Shown: positions 1-11,108, counted from the first letter of the stretch. The stretch is DNA of 64,000 bases from Cocos nucifera (GCA_006176705.1 QRFJ01000048.1:721221-785220); one strand, 5' to 3'. Translations and numbers: made by a program. The notes: generated by a model not told the origin, from the letters alone.

Positions 1-2
1 CA

Positions 3-83
3 AGCATTGCTTGCTTGTATTTGACAGATAGAGCTAAACATGATGAAATAGCTGCCGAGTGGACTATGCGTTTTGCCAGATAA
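3..83 (+). CDS. 3' end of a ubiquitin-conjugating enzyme (E2) gene, partial
   Basis: Reading from base 3, the window opens with the residues IACLYLTDRAKHDEIAAEWT, followed by MRFAR and a TAA stop at 81-83. This matches the last helix of UBC4/5-type E2 enzymes, whose usual ending is YKTDRxKYxxxAxxWTxKYA(M)G. E2s of this class end at this point, so the TAA is probably the real stop. E2s carry ubiquitin on a cysteine and pass it to substrates with E3 ligases; the catalytic cysteine lies outside the window. The bases 9-29 (T-rich, ending TTGACAG) could also be an intron end, so the true exon may start near base 30. After the stop the same frame stays open for 26 codons to a TAG at 162-164. A longer protein read past a nonsense mutation is therefore possible but less likely. 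Confidence 0.5.
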   Translation, partial: SIACLYLTDRAKHDEIAAEWTMRFAR

Positions 84-2409
84 AGATATCAGCATCCTGA
101 TAACCAGAAAGCTAATGCAGAGAATTTGGTGAAATTTATGATCATAGAAAATTTCCTGCAATAGTTTGAGAAGCTGGATACAGCCCTTGTGATGATATGA
201 TAAGCAACTGAACTTGTTTTTAGCTGTAAATAGTTTGTTCCTCTATGTTTTTCCGGGTAAGGACTCTGTCTTTTAGCATGACTATTGCAAGAGAGAATCA
301 GAGAACAACGTCTATCTGCTATTAAAATGTACGGAATGGCCTGTTTTTGTTGTGAACTTGTTTTCTTGATGAGCTAAACATTCTATAAGTGGCGCACAAG
401 CTTCTGAATGCGTGCTTAAATTTTTGAGTTCAACATCATGTTTGAGGACTTTAAACTTTTACAGTTGTGCTTAAGATTGGTTTCTGCATTCTTTGTCAAA
501 TATATTGTTAGAGTGGAGGATGATAGAAGACCCTCATCAGGAACTTAGGATGCTTGTCAGAAATCTAAAAATTTATTCATTGTGATACTGGTAGCTGGAC
601 ATACCATGGTCAAGAATGAATTCAAGCTTTGATTGGTTCAAAGGCACCTAGCTATTTTAGCTATTTGGACTAGCCAACTACCTTAAATTTTCCTACATTG
701 GTCATCTCTGAGAATATGACTGTCATGATGTTAAATTTTTGATGTCTTGAGTGTCGATTGCGTGCAAACTGAAACGGTTTCTAAACTTCATTATCTGAAG
801 ATAATCTTTCCACAAGGAAAAAAGGATTATAGACCAGATGCATAATAAATCAGCTAGCATCCTAAAGCATTTATATTTCTTTTCAAACTACAGCAATTAA
901 ACAATTGTGCTTGGCTCTGTTGTCCCTGGAATTCATAATGGTTTCATTAATACTCTATGAAGAGTTTTTGTATTTTCACGTTACCATCAGAGGGTGAAAT
1001 TATCCTAAGGTGATATTCCTATTCTTACAAGATGGACATTGGCAGGTCGTGTTGCATTGGATCGAAGACCCTCAAATATATGATGTTTCTTGAAACATCA
1101 GGAATAAACTATTAGATCCAAGATTACATTTTAAGTCTCCATTTCTATTTGAATGGAAAAGCAATAAAAGAACTCCAAAGTCATTGTTAAATCAGATGCA
1201 ACAATCTGAAAGGTAGGGGAGCAGTCGAGTGGATCTTAATTTTTGTGAAAAAGAATGGACAGGTGGACCTCAAATTTTGGAGAGTGAGAAGTGTTGTTGT
1301 TGGCCTTCAATTTGATTTTAATGTTCATGTTTCTAGCCCTTGGTTCGCCCTCTTTGGGGGCCATACTTTAAATATAGTCATATCAGCCAGTATATAATCT
1401 TCTGTGCTGCTAAGCTTATTCTTTTATTTAGATATTAATAAAAAACAGGGGCCGGGGGGGTGGGGTGTGGGGTGGGTGGCTTCTATATCCTTAGTACCAT
1501 CGTTAGCATCACAGCACATTTGTATCAAGAATTTCTGAAATAAATTTTGTGGAAAATTGATTACTGTAACTGCCATCAGAATGTACACACACACACCCAC
1601 AAAAAAAAAAAAAGAACTGCCATCAGATGAAAAGAAACCATTTAAAGTTGATCTACGTGTATAGAAGGATTGGAATGTTAAGTTCTTTTGAGAAAAAATT
1701 GCACGCAAGAACAGTCACCATATTTCTTCAGGTGATTGAATGTTTCATAGCTATATGATTGCTGTAACTATTTCTGAAAACAAATTATTCACAGATTGTT
1801 CAAAAATTTCGTATGTTGGCTCTTTTTTTTTTGCAAGTATAGTGGACTTACTGATAAGAAACACATGAACCATTGATTGATTATTTTTTTTAATTATTGT
1901 CATTAAGTCTTACATGCTTTATTTATTGCCCTCGGATCCATTTTCTATTCCCCATCTAATCTTTTTTTTTGGGGTCCTCCAACTTTGTCTACTTTTTGCA
2001 AGTACCCAAATTTCAAATCCTTGCCAAATTATTCAGGAATTCCAATCTTGTGACCAATGACTAGATAAAGCTGTGGGTGAATCAAATGGTTAAAGCCAAT
2101 GTTGTCATAAATGACTTGGTAATACTCTAAGTGGATCAAATGGTTAAGTTTATAATATTTTTCATGCACCAAAATATGTCCCATCTGGTTCTAGGATACT
2201 TCAATCTTACTCTAGTTTCAAACCAACAGCTCTAAAGAGATGTTGATCTTTCAATTAACTTGACCTTTTGAGACAGACACTCTACCTTCTGTGAAGCAAC
2301 CTGCCCCTCCTCACCCAAGCTTAAGTTGCACATAAAGCAATCTATAGCTCCTGCCCTCCTGAAAGAGGAAACAAGCAGATGCTCTGGTGGTCTTCTTGCA
2401 TCAACGACA
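84..2409. other. E2 3' UTR and gene-free spacer
   Basis: No convincing coding region was seen. The first few hundred bases are probably the 3' UTR of the E2 gene. Low-complexity stretches occur at 1440-1480 (G-rich, then GGGTG repeats) and 1583-1614 (ACACAC followed by an A-run). The open frame at 1424-1708 on the minus strand spans these simple repeats and looks spurious. Bases 2326-2409 are the likely 5' leader of the following gene. Confidence 0.5.
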
Positions 2410-2835
2410 ATGGCGAGCCAATGCGAACCAATCAAGCAGCGACGATTCGACCCAAGCATGTCCAGAAGAACTAGAAAGCCCACTTCCACAACCACCACCA
2501 AGAGCTCTCAGGATGAAGATGAGGAGCTGCAGAAGAAGAGCAACGATGTCTTTCACCGTGTTTCATTGAAGGAGCTGATGAAAGAAAGCAATGGAGAGAA
2601 GGCTGATAATGGAACTGAGGCCGAGAGTGGAACTGTTCAAGATAATGTGGATGGTAAGAAGAAGCTCATGGAAGCAGCAGCAGAGAAGAGCCTCCCTATA
2701 GTAAGAAAACAAGGTGACGGTATGGAAGGAGCCAAAATGGCTGGACTGGTGACTCGGTATGCAAAGGTGTTGAACCATTTGATCAAGGTGAAGCGCAGCT
2801 CGAAGAAGAAAAATGTGGTTCAGCTGTTGATTTAG
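2410..2835 (+). CDS. Small basic, lysine- and serine-rich protein of unknown function (141 aa)
   Basis: This is a single open exon. I chose the ATG at 2410 because its context (GACAATGGCG) fits the plant start consensus and the protein becomes compositionally regular from there. The frame is open upstream to another ATG at 2326, which would add 28 residues. The protein begins MASQCEPIKQRRFDPSMSRR and has a Thr/Ser stretch near residues 30-37. An acidic Asp/Glu patch (DEDEE) follows at about 38-46, then a charged middle. The C-terminus is basic, with a helix-like segment (LVTRYAKVLNHLIKVKR) and a KKK tail. There is no signal peptide, membrane segment or enzyme motif. The basic-acidic-basic layout would suit a nuclear or nucleic-acid-associated protein, but that is only inference. 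I do not recognise the family. Confidence 0.6.
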   Translation: MASQCEPIKQRRFDPSMSRRTRKPTSTTTTKSSQDEDEELQKKSNDVFHRVSLKELMKESNGEKADNGTEAESGTVQDNVDGKKKLMEAAAEKSLPIVRKQGDGMEGAKMAGLVTRYAKVLNHLIKVKRSSKKKNVVQLLI

Positions 2836-3769
2836 TGGATCTCAGATGGTATCTTTTTTGCAGTCTATTGCTGGCTATATCCATGAATCATGTTTATATG
2901 GGTGATGAATGCATGATATCATAAGAGAGATGAGGGTAGCTCATTTAAAGAATTATTCTGTGGTTTTCGTATCACTCTTGCCATGTTTTTAAGCTTCAAA
3001 TCAGGCTCCTGATCGAGCAGTACAGATGTCATGGAGAAGGCAAGATTGGTAGCATGCTTTTTGTGATTCTTGAGGAAAATTGTCATTGCATTTTAATTTA
3101 CACGGTAGTAAATTACAAATCTATGAAAGTGCTTTAATAAGTAAGAAATATCACTCGGCTGGTGTGCTGCTATTTCATTGTTCATTCTGAATTGGTACCA
3201 AGAAGTTCGTCACATGAAGAGCTGCAAGCCGCTTGAGATTTTGAGTTACAATACAATTACATTTGGTTTCTTTAATCTAGAGTTTTTAGATACTTTTCAC
3301 AAGCTTTTTGAGTGAGAGAATATAACTTTTGATATTCCGAATCCAATGCAACATTAGATGCAGATTGCGTAGAACAATATAACATATCTCATGCTCGGTT
3401 GATTTGTGAAGTTCTTCAGCTCGGCGAAAGAATACAGGGCCTCCCCACCCACGGCCCAATCAAAAAGTCCAAAGGGTTTATACACATGCATACAGATATG
3501 TATTTGTGTACGTATATTGTGAGACCCGGTCCATCTGCACTGGCCTAATCCAACCAACCAATCATGTGGACTGGGGCATGGCAAAAGTGGTATTAGAGCT
3601 TAGGGTTTAGGGTTAAGATTTATATCATTTAAAATCACTAAGGAGGATGGCAATTAGCTAGGATTCTATACATGTAATGGTTTCATAGCTTAAGGGTTAA
3701 TCTTGTTAGGGTGTGCTCAAGGCAAAGTACGGACAAAAAAAAAATATGCTCTAGTTATATCAGAAAATT
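2836..3769. other. 3' UTR and spacer, no gene seen
   Basis: AT-rich sequence without a supported reading frame. A possible poly(A) region lies near 3130-3150 (AATAAGTAAG). At 3600-3615 there is a short telomere-like doublet (TTAGGGTTTAGGGTT), which is too short to be a telomere remnant. Confidence 0.4.
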
Positions 3770-4372
3770 TAAAATTTAAAAAATATCTATTTTTTTATTT
3801 TTTAATTTTTAAAAAATAAAAATCAAAAAGCAACGTTTGGCAATACTATGAAAAGCAAAAAGTAAAAATTAAAAAAATTAAAATAATTACTTTATATGTA
3901 AAATAATTTTTTTTATTTTTTATTTTTTATTTTGCATATAATTATTTTTTTACTCTATAGCAATGCATGCTTTTTATTTTTTTGCTTTTATTCAATAGCA
4001 AAAATTTTAAAAAAATAAAAAATAATTTTTAAAAATTAAAAATTAAAAAGTGTAACTAAACACATCCTTAGATATATTTGGTTAGTTATTAAAAAAAAAT
4101 TTATTTTTAAATTTTTAAAAATAAAAATTAAAAAGCCAGTAACATCATGATAAGCAAACAGTAAAAATAAAAAAAAATTAAAATAATTACTTTATATGTA
4201 AAATAAAAAATTTTAGCTTTTTATTTTTTTACTTTACATGTAATTATTTTTTACTTTATAGTAACGTAGTTATCAAATATGTTTTTTTTATTTTTACTCA
4301 ATAGTAAAAATTAAAAAATATATTTTAAAAAATTAAAAATTAAAAATTAAAAAGTATAATTAATTACATCCA
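3770..4372. repeat. Two tandem 300-bp copies of an AT-rich inverted-repeat element (MITE-like)
   Basis: The string AATAATTACTTTATATGTA occurs ending at 3900 and again ending at 4200, exactly 300 bp apart. The flanking A/T blocks are also repeated in the same order. Within each copy, the segment around ACTTTATATGTAAAATAA is followed by its rough reverse complement (TTATTTT..CATATAATTATTT), so each copy could fold into a long hairpin. Copy edges look alike: AACTAAACACATCC near 4060 and AATTAATTACATCC near 4358. This is typical of foldback or MITE-type elements. No terminal duplication or transposase was identified, so the class is uncertain. Confidence 0.55.
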
Positions 4373-5055
4373 AAATTCAAAAATTTTGATTAGTTTGGAT
4401 TACAATTGCGTTGCAAAAATGTGGTGCAACAACGTTATAGATATATATAAACCTCTCTTTTGTCCTCCTTCTCTCCCATTGGGATGCCACCACGAGGGGT
4501 CCACCCCTTCTCTGGTTCCGACTCCCCGTAAGAACACCAACCTATATCACAATGCTCTCCTTCTTTGCAGATTTGGTGTTCAGGAGTGATTGATCTTTGC
4601 GGGTGCAAAAGTTAATTCAAACCAGCCTCACGGATCTGTACTATGGGTTTAGATCGGGTCCAATTGTTACCCATTAATCTGATCAAAAGTCAAATTGGGT
4701 TTGGTTAAAGGTTCCTTCAATTCGACCCACCTCAAGCAAAACTAAATTTGATCCATACATCATCCAGCTTGCCCATCCTTTACCCAAAGCTCGCAAGATG
4801 TTGACCAGACTGAGCCCGGCTTAGCCTAACTAGATCCAGATTACATTTGAATTGGAAATATGGAAATTGTAGACTTGAGTCACGTTTAGACTAGATTGGT
4901 TAACGTTTATATCCGATTACGTTGCATCAACGTTGGTAGTTTATTAAACAACTTTATTATAGGTTTTATTCTTTTGTTGTGAGTCGATCGACTTAAGTTA
5001 TAAAACGGTGAATCAAATTTGGCGTGTATATATATATATATAAATATCTGACTTG
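4373..5055. other. Spacer with a short TA microsatellite
   Basis: No gene is supported here. The open frame at 4386-4589 has no recognisable product. A (TA)n run lies at about 5026-5042, just outside the retrotransposon target site. Confidence 0.4.
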
Positions 5056-5060
5056 GCGAT

Positions 5061-5924
5061 TATTGACGCAGAATCTGGTCGTCGCCGGAGTTCGCTGAAG
5101 TGGAGGTCGATGAGATCGCCGTCGGGGACCTGCAAAATAAAATCCCATCCGGAGTCGGTGGAGGGTAGCTCCAGTAGGATCCTCCGACGATCAAGTCAGC
5201 TCTGACCAATAGGAATGGAGTGCTCGGGAATGACTTTCGCAGAGCTTAGAGATGAAGGAAAGATCAGAGAGATTAGAGAGATTAGTGTATCTGGAGGGTC
5301 CTTTATAGACAGAGCTTAGTTGATAGCAATGGCCATACCGCCTGGCAGAGAGCCGTTAGGATCGCATGGAGTTTGATACGAAGAGGAAGGCGTCGTCAGG
5401 CGGATAGTGACAGTCATACTGGCAGGTCATGGGTCGCATGGGACTGGTTATGGAGAGAGTGGTGTCGCCAGTAGTAGCGGTCATATCATCCGATCTTGTT
5501 GCCTGTTGCAGACTGATGGCGACAGTTCGTCCAGAGGAGTTCGGACTTGTAGGAGAGTTCGGCTAAAGGAAAAGCTCGGGAGGAGCTCGGCCGTCGAGGA
5601 GTTCGAAGGAGCTCGGCTGGTTGAAGGGACGGCCGCTTGAGGAGTTCGATCGAGGGACGACCGCTGAGGAGTTTGGGCGCTAGGGGATTCCGTTAAAGCC
5701 CGACCGCTTGGAGTTCAAGGAGCTCGGCCGCTAAGCAGTTCGGCCGGCTGAACAGATTCGAAGGAGCTCGGACGCTAGGAGTTCGAGGAGCTCGGCCGCT
5801 AAATAGTTCGGCCGACTGTAGGAGTTCGGTTAAGACCCTTCCGTTGAAGCTCTTCCGCGGCTACTGGTTGCATTAGGCAGAGCATCGGGCTAGACTTTGG
5901 TAGGAGCGGGGTTTATCCCCAACA
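5061..5924 (-). repeat. 3' LTR of the Tat element
   Basis: 864 bp. Its start on the plus strand reads TATTGACGCAGAATC, where the other LTR has TGTTGACGCAGAATC, so the terminal TG/CA has mutated here. It ends TTATCCCCAACA. It contains the plus-strand box CTTTATAG (5301-5308), which is the LTR TATA box CTATAAAG read on the minus strand. From about 5530 to 5840 it holds imperfect short repeats of GAGTTCGG, GAGCTCGG and GGCCGCT. Confidence 0.92.
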
Positions 5925-5928
5925 GTAG

Positions 5929-5941
5929 CCCTCCCACTCCC
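5929..5941 (-). other. Polypurine tract of the Tat element
   Basis: On the minus strand the bases read GGGAGTGGGAGGG, four bases before the 3' LTR begins. This is the expected place and composition for the plus-strand primer of an LTR retrotransposon. Confidence 0.7.
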
Positions 5942-6009
5942 GAGCTCGAAACTCGAAGGAAGGGAGTGCAGAAAAGGCGACTGCCGAAGTCTTCTTCTGG
6001 GCTCCATGC

Positions 6010-8686
6010 TGGTTCAGGTCGAAGCTCGGGGGAGATCTCATCTCTAGCTAAAGTTGATGCTAAAGTTTAAGCTCGGGGGAGATCCCATCTCCAATTGAGG
6101 TTGAGGTAGGCCTCGTCTCCTACGATCGAGGTCGGAGGTTGAGCTCATCGGAGGCTCGGAGGAGATCTTATCTCCTGCAATCGAGTGTGATGCGGGCATT
6201 CGGGGGAGATCTTATCGCCTGCAGCTGAGCTTTCCTCAGGGGAGATCTTATTTCCTACGGCCGAGCTTTCCTCGGAGGAGATCTTATCTCCTGTAGTCGA
6301 GATTTCTTCGGGGGAGATCTTATCTCCTGCAGTCGAGGTTGTTGCGGGCGCTCGGGGGAGATCCTATCTCCTGCAGCCGAGCTTTCCTCGGGGGAGATCT
6401 TATCTCCTGCAGCCGAGCTTTCCTTGGGGGAGATCTTATCTCCTGTGATCGAGATTGAAGCAGGCACTCAGGGGAGATCCTATCTCCTGCAGCCGAGCTT
6501 TCCTCGAGGGAGATCTTATCTTCTGCGGTCGAGCTTTCCTCGGGAGAGAGCTTATCTCCTACAGCCGAGATTATTGCGGGCGCTCGGGGGAGATCCTATC
6601 TCCTGCAGTCGAGCTTTCCTCGGGGGAGATCTTATCTCCTTCGGCCGAGCTTTCCTCAAGGGAGATCTTATCTCCTGCAGCTAAGGTTGTTGCGGGCGCT
6701 CGGGGAAGATTCTATCTCCTACAGCCGAGCTTTCCTCGAGGGAGATCTTATCTCCTGCGGTCGAAGTTGAAGTGGGCACTCGGGGGGATCCTATCTCCTG
6801 CAGCCGAGCTTTCCTCGAGGGAAATCTTATCTCCTACGGCCGAGCTTTCCTCGGGGGCGATCTTATCTCCTACAGTCGAGCTTTTCTTCGGGGAAGATCT
6901 TATCTCTTGCAGTCGAGGTTGTTGCGGACGCTCGGAGGAGATCCTATCTCCTGCAACCGAGCTTTCCTCGGGAGAGATCTTATCTCCTGCGGCCAAGATT
7001 GAAGCAGACACTCAGGGGAGATCCTATCTCCTACAGCCGAGCTTTCCTCGGGAGAGATCTTATCTCCTACAGCCGAGCTTTCCTCGGAGGAGATCTCTTA
7101 TCTCCTGCAGCCGAGGTTGTTGCGGACGCTCGGGGGAGATCCTATCTCCTACAGTCGAGCTTTTCTCGAGGGAGATCTTATCTCCTGCGGTCGAGGTTGA
7201 ATCGGACACTCGGGGGAGATCTTATCTCCTGCAGTCGAGCTTTCCTCGGGGGAGATCTTATCTCCTGCAACCGAGGTTGTTGCGGACGCTCGGGGAAGAT
7301 CCTATCTCTTGCAGCCGAGCTTTCCTCGGGGGAGATTTTATCTCCTGCGGCCGAGCTTTCCTCGGGGGAGATCTTATCTCCTGCAGCCGAGGTTGTTGCG
7401 GGCGCTCGGGGGAGATCCTATCTCCTACAGTCGAGCTTTTCTCGCAGGAGATCTTATCTCATGCGGTCGAGATTGAAGTGGGCACTCGGGGGAGATCCTA
7501 TCTCCTGCAGCCGAGCTTTCCTCGAGGAAGATCTTATCTCCTGCGGTCGAGCTTTCCTCGGGGGAGATCTTATCTCCTACAGCTGAGATTGTTGTGGGTG
7601 CTCGGGGGAGATCCTATCTCCTGCAGTCGAGCTTTCTTCGAGAGAGATCTTATCTCCTGCGGCCGAGGTTGAAGCGAACACTCGAGGGAGATCCTATCTC
7701 CTGTAGCCGAGTTTTCCTCAGGGGAGATCTTATCTTCTGCGGTCGAGCTTTCCTTGGAGAAGATCTTATCTTCTGCAGTCGAGGTTGTTGCAGGTGCTCG
7801 GGGGAGATCCTATCTCCTATAGTCGAGCTTTCCTCAGGGGAGATCTTATCTCCTGCGGTCGAAGTTGAAGCAGGCACTCGGGGGCCTATCTCCTGCAGCC
7901 GAGCTTTCCTCGGAGGAGATCTTATCTCCTACGGCCAAGCTTTCCTCGGGGGAGATCTTATCTCCTGCAACCGAGGTTGTTGCGGCCGCTCGAGGGAGAT
8001 CTTATCTCCTGCGGCTGAGCTTTCCTCGGAGGAGATCTTATCTTCTGCAGCTGAGGTTGTTGCGGGCGCTCGAGGGAGATCTTATCTCCTACGGTCGAGC
8101 TTTCCTCGAGGGAGATCTTATCTCCTACAGTCGAGGTTGTTGCGTGCGCTCGGGGGAGATCCTATCTCCTACAGCCGAGCTTTCCTCGGGGGAGATCTTA
8201 TCTCCTACGGCCGAGCTTTCCTCAGGGAAGATCTTATCTCCTGCAACCGAGGTTGTTGCGGACGCTCGGAGGAGATCCTATCTCCTGCAGCCGAGCTTTC
8301 CTCAGGGGAGATCTTATCTCCTGCGGTCGAGGTTGAAGCAGACACTCGGGGGTGATCCTATCTCCTGCAGCCGAGCTTTCCTCGGGGGAGATCTTATCTC
8401 CTATGGCCGAGCTTTCCTCGGAGGAGATCTTATCTCCTACGGTCGAGGTTGTTGCGAGCGCTCGGGGGAGATCCTATCTCCTACAGCCGAGGTTTCCTCG
8501 GGGGAGATCTTATCTCCTGCGATCGAGCTTTCCTCGGAGGAGATCTTATCTCCTGCAGTCGAGGTTGTTGTGGACGCTCGGGGGAGATCCTATCTCCTGT
8601 AGCTGAGCTTTCCTCGGTGGAGATCTTATCTCCTACGGCTGAGCTTTCCGTGGGGGAGATCTTATCTCTTGCAGCCGAGCTTTAAG
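6010..8686. repeat. 2.7-kb tandem array of 36- and 44-bp hairpin-forming units in the retrotransposon 3' UTR
   Basis: About 70 units lie head to tail between integrase and the 3' LTR. The short unit is 36 bp, running GAGCTTTCCTCGGGGGAGAT then CTTATCTCCTGCAGCC. The long unit is 44 bp and begins GAGGTTGTTGCGGGCGCTC (type A) or GAGGTTGAAGCAGGCACTC (type B). The usual order is one long unit followed by one to three short ones, with A and B long units often alternating, so there is a second-level repeat of roughly 80-120 bp. Each unit contains the inverted repeat GGAGAT-ctt-ATCTCC, with CTCGG/CCGAG arms able to extend it. Units near 6010-6180 are more divergent than central ones, as expected at the edge of an array that evolves by unequal exchange. 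The unit has no stop codon in the plus frames, so long spurious frames appear. Confidence 0.9.
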
Positions 8687-8830
8687 GCCTTTGACCTACC
8701 CTCGTTAGCACGAGATCCTCCTCCAGTTCCTAACATGGCAACTATTTGACTGCTTCATCCCCTGTTACCGCAGTTTCTGCACCAGAAAATAATAATGCGA
8801 AAATGAAGCAACTTTACTGAAGGAATATTA

Positions 8831-9956
8831 CTAGTAATACATCCTCAGATTCTCTGAGTTCCAAGGTTGCGAAAGCGTCATCCCTCCGAGCTCCTTCAGG
8901 CGATAAGCACTAGGTCGGATGACCTCCACCACTTCATACGGGCCTTCACAATTAGGGGTGAGTTTTCCCTGACTCTAAGGCTGAGAGACAGCAGCTCGTC
9001 GGAGCACTAAGTCTCCCACTCTGAACGTCTTGTTTCTGACTTTGGAGTTGTAATATCAAGCCACCTTCCGTCTGTAGGTCGCTGTCCGGATGCGGGCTTC
9101 CTTCCTTTTTTCTTCCAATAGATCGAGGTCAACTCGGAGGTCCTGGAGATTGCATTTCTCGTTGAAGCCTGCGACTCACGCAGATGGGAGCTTGAGCTCG
9201 ATCGGAATAACTATCTCAGTACCAAAGGCCAAGGCGAAGGGTGTTTCTCCAGTCGGCACCCTCTAAGTAGTTCGGTATGCCCAGAGGACATGGTAGAGTT
9301 CGTCCACCCAGGCCCCTTTTGTCCTATCGAGCCTCGCTTTGATTCCTTGCGGTAGGGTTCGGTTGGTTATCTTAGCTTCTCCATTGGCCTACGGGTGAGC
9401 CACCGATGTGAAGCGGTGGAAGATGTTTAGTCCTTCGCAGAACTCGGCGAACCTTGCCCCAACGAACTATCGCCCATTATCGATTATGAGGGTTCGAGGC
9501 AGGCCGAACTGACAGACTAGTGACTTTCAGATGAAGTCCTGCACCTTGGCCTCGGTAATCTTCACGAGTGGTTCGGCTTCGACCCACTTGGTGAAGTAGT
9601 CGATCGCGATCAAGAGGAACTTTCGCTGCCCAGACGCTGTTGAGAAGGGGCCGAGTATATCCATTTCCCACTACGCAAATGGCCAGGGTGAGCTGAACGG
9701 AGTGAGTTCGGATGCCGGCAGCCTCTATACGTTGGCATTCTTCTGACAGTGGTCACATCTCTTTACGTATTCTACAGAATCGCGAAATAAGGTCGATCAG
9801 TAGTACCCCTACCGGAGTAGTTTTTGCGATAAAGACCTAGCTCCTACGTGACTTCCGTAGAGTCCTTCGTGCACATCCCATAGCGCGAGGTTGACCTCCG
9901 AAGGTCGGAGACATCTTAGCAACGGGAGAGAGTATGACCTCTAATACAACCTACCT
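8831..9956 (-). pseudogene. Integrase region of the Tat element, degenerate
   Basis: Reading the minus strand, a zinc-finger part (KRCDHCQKNANV) lies near 9740-9770. The catalytic core follows, with MDILGPF, IAIDYFTKWVEAEPL and IIDNGR at about 9660-9470. The C-terminal GPY-type module (GKLTPNCEGPYEVVEVIRPS) lies at about 8955-8890. The polyprotein ends with a TAG at 8831-8833. Several in-frame stops break it: within the zinc-finger part, in DFI-stop-KSL, after IIDNGR, and after VSQP near 8970. Most can be explained by C-to-T or G-to-A changes. Integrase inserts the cDNA into the host genome; this copy is non-functional. Confidence 0.85.
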
Positions 9957-11108
9957 TCATATAAAGACGTAGTGGGAGGCCTGATTTCTGAGCTTCCGAG
10001 CTTCTTTTGGATCATGAGGAAGGACCCCCTCCCTGAGGTAGGTGACCAGTGGGTCGATCCAGCTTGACTCAAATTCCGTCTGCAGGATGACCTGAGGCTC
10101 CTCCGGGGTTGGGTACTTTAGAGTCTCTAGAAATACTCCTCTGGACAGTTCAATTGGGGCAGAAGTAGCCAATCTGGAGAGAAAATCGGCTCTCGCATTT
10201 TCCGCCCTCGGAATATGTTGAATGTCGAAGCTGTCGAAGGCCGGAGTCAAATCCCTCACCTTCCCGAGGTATCTCACCATGCTTTCCTCCTGTGTCTCGT
10301 AACTGCCGCTGACTTGGCCGACCACCAACTGGGAATCGCTGTAGACTTGAAGCTGATCTACCTTTAGTTCCCTTGCTATCTTTAATTCGGCGATCAGCGC
10401 GTCATATTCGACCCCATTGTTGGTCACAGGGAACTCGAAGCGCAGCGCGTACTCGACGACGACTCTCTTAGGGCTGACCAAGACCAGCCCCGCACCAGCT
10501 CCAGTGGAGTTGGACGAACCATCCATATGCAGAGCCCAAGAGCCTTCGAGGAGGTCGGCGCTTTCCTCAGGGAGGTTCAACTGCGGTAGCTCGGCTTCGT
10601 CTAGGCCCGATCCCACTTTGGTGCCGGTCTTGATCGGCCCAAGCTCGGCTTCGACCGAAATGGTGCATTTCAGCACAAAATCCGTCAGTATTTGGGCCTT
10701 GATTGACTGCCTGGGCCGATAGTTGATGTCGAACTCCGTGAGTTCGATCGCCCATTTTATGATTCTTCCAGAAGCGTTTGTCCGATGAAGGACTGCTTTT
10801 ATTGGTTGGTCCATGAGGACCGTTACGATGTGCTCCTGAAAATAAGGTCGAAGCCACCTGACGGTAATTAGAAGAGAGTAAGTTAGTTTTTCCAGCCTAG
10901 AGTACCTGATCTTCACGTCCCTCAGGACTCGGCTCACGTAGTAGATCGGCCGTTGAGCCTTCGCTTCTTCCTTGACCAGCACCATCGTCAGGACCATTGA
11001 GGAGATAGCTAGATACAGAAATAATTCTTCTCCGGATTTGGGCTTTGCCAGCAGCGGGGGCGAGCCGAGGTAGCTTTTGAGCTCTTCGAATGCCTGTTGG
11101 CACTCCAC
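9957..11108 (-). pseudogene. RNase H plus second (archaeal-type) RNase H of the Tat element
   Basis: The longest intact frame of the element (383 codons). The first part is the RT-linked RNase H region (PIYYVSRVL, then YSRLEKLTYSLL and the connection WLRPYFQ). After a linker, a second RNase H begins with HMDGSSNSTGAGAGLVL at about residue 193. It continues with NNGVEYDALIAELKIA and VYSDSQLVVGQVSGSY and ends with ENARADFLSRLA. The acidic D...E...D...D pattern of an RNase H active site is therefore visible. Two RNase H domains in tandem are known from Tat/Ogre elements. The frame is open, but it is separated from the RT by stops and a frame change. It is not expressed as a normal polyprotein. 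Confidence 0.88.

Noticed and set aside
3600..3616. Telomere-like repeat TTAGGGTTTAGGGTT
   Set aside because: Only about two units, so chance or a telo-box is more likely than an interstitial telomere.
6424..8685. Several long plus-strand open frames (up to 405 codons) with repeating peptides
   Set aside because: They are translations of the 36/44-bp array in different frames. The unit simply lacks stop codons, the frames overlap each other, and the strand is opposite to the element.
6010..8686. Regularly spaced palindromic repeats resembling a CRISPR array
   Set aside because: The units are joined head to tail without unique spacers, lie inside a plant retrotransposon and have no cas genes.
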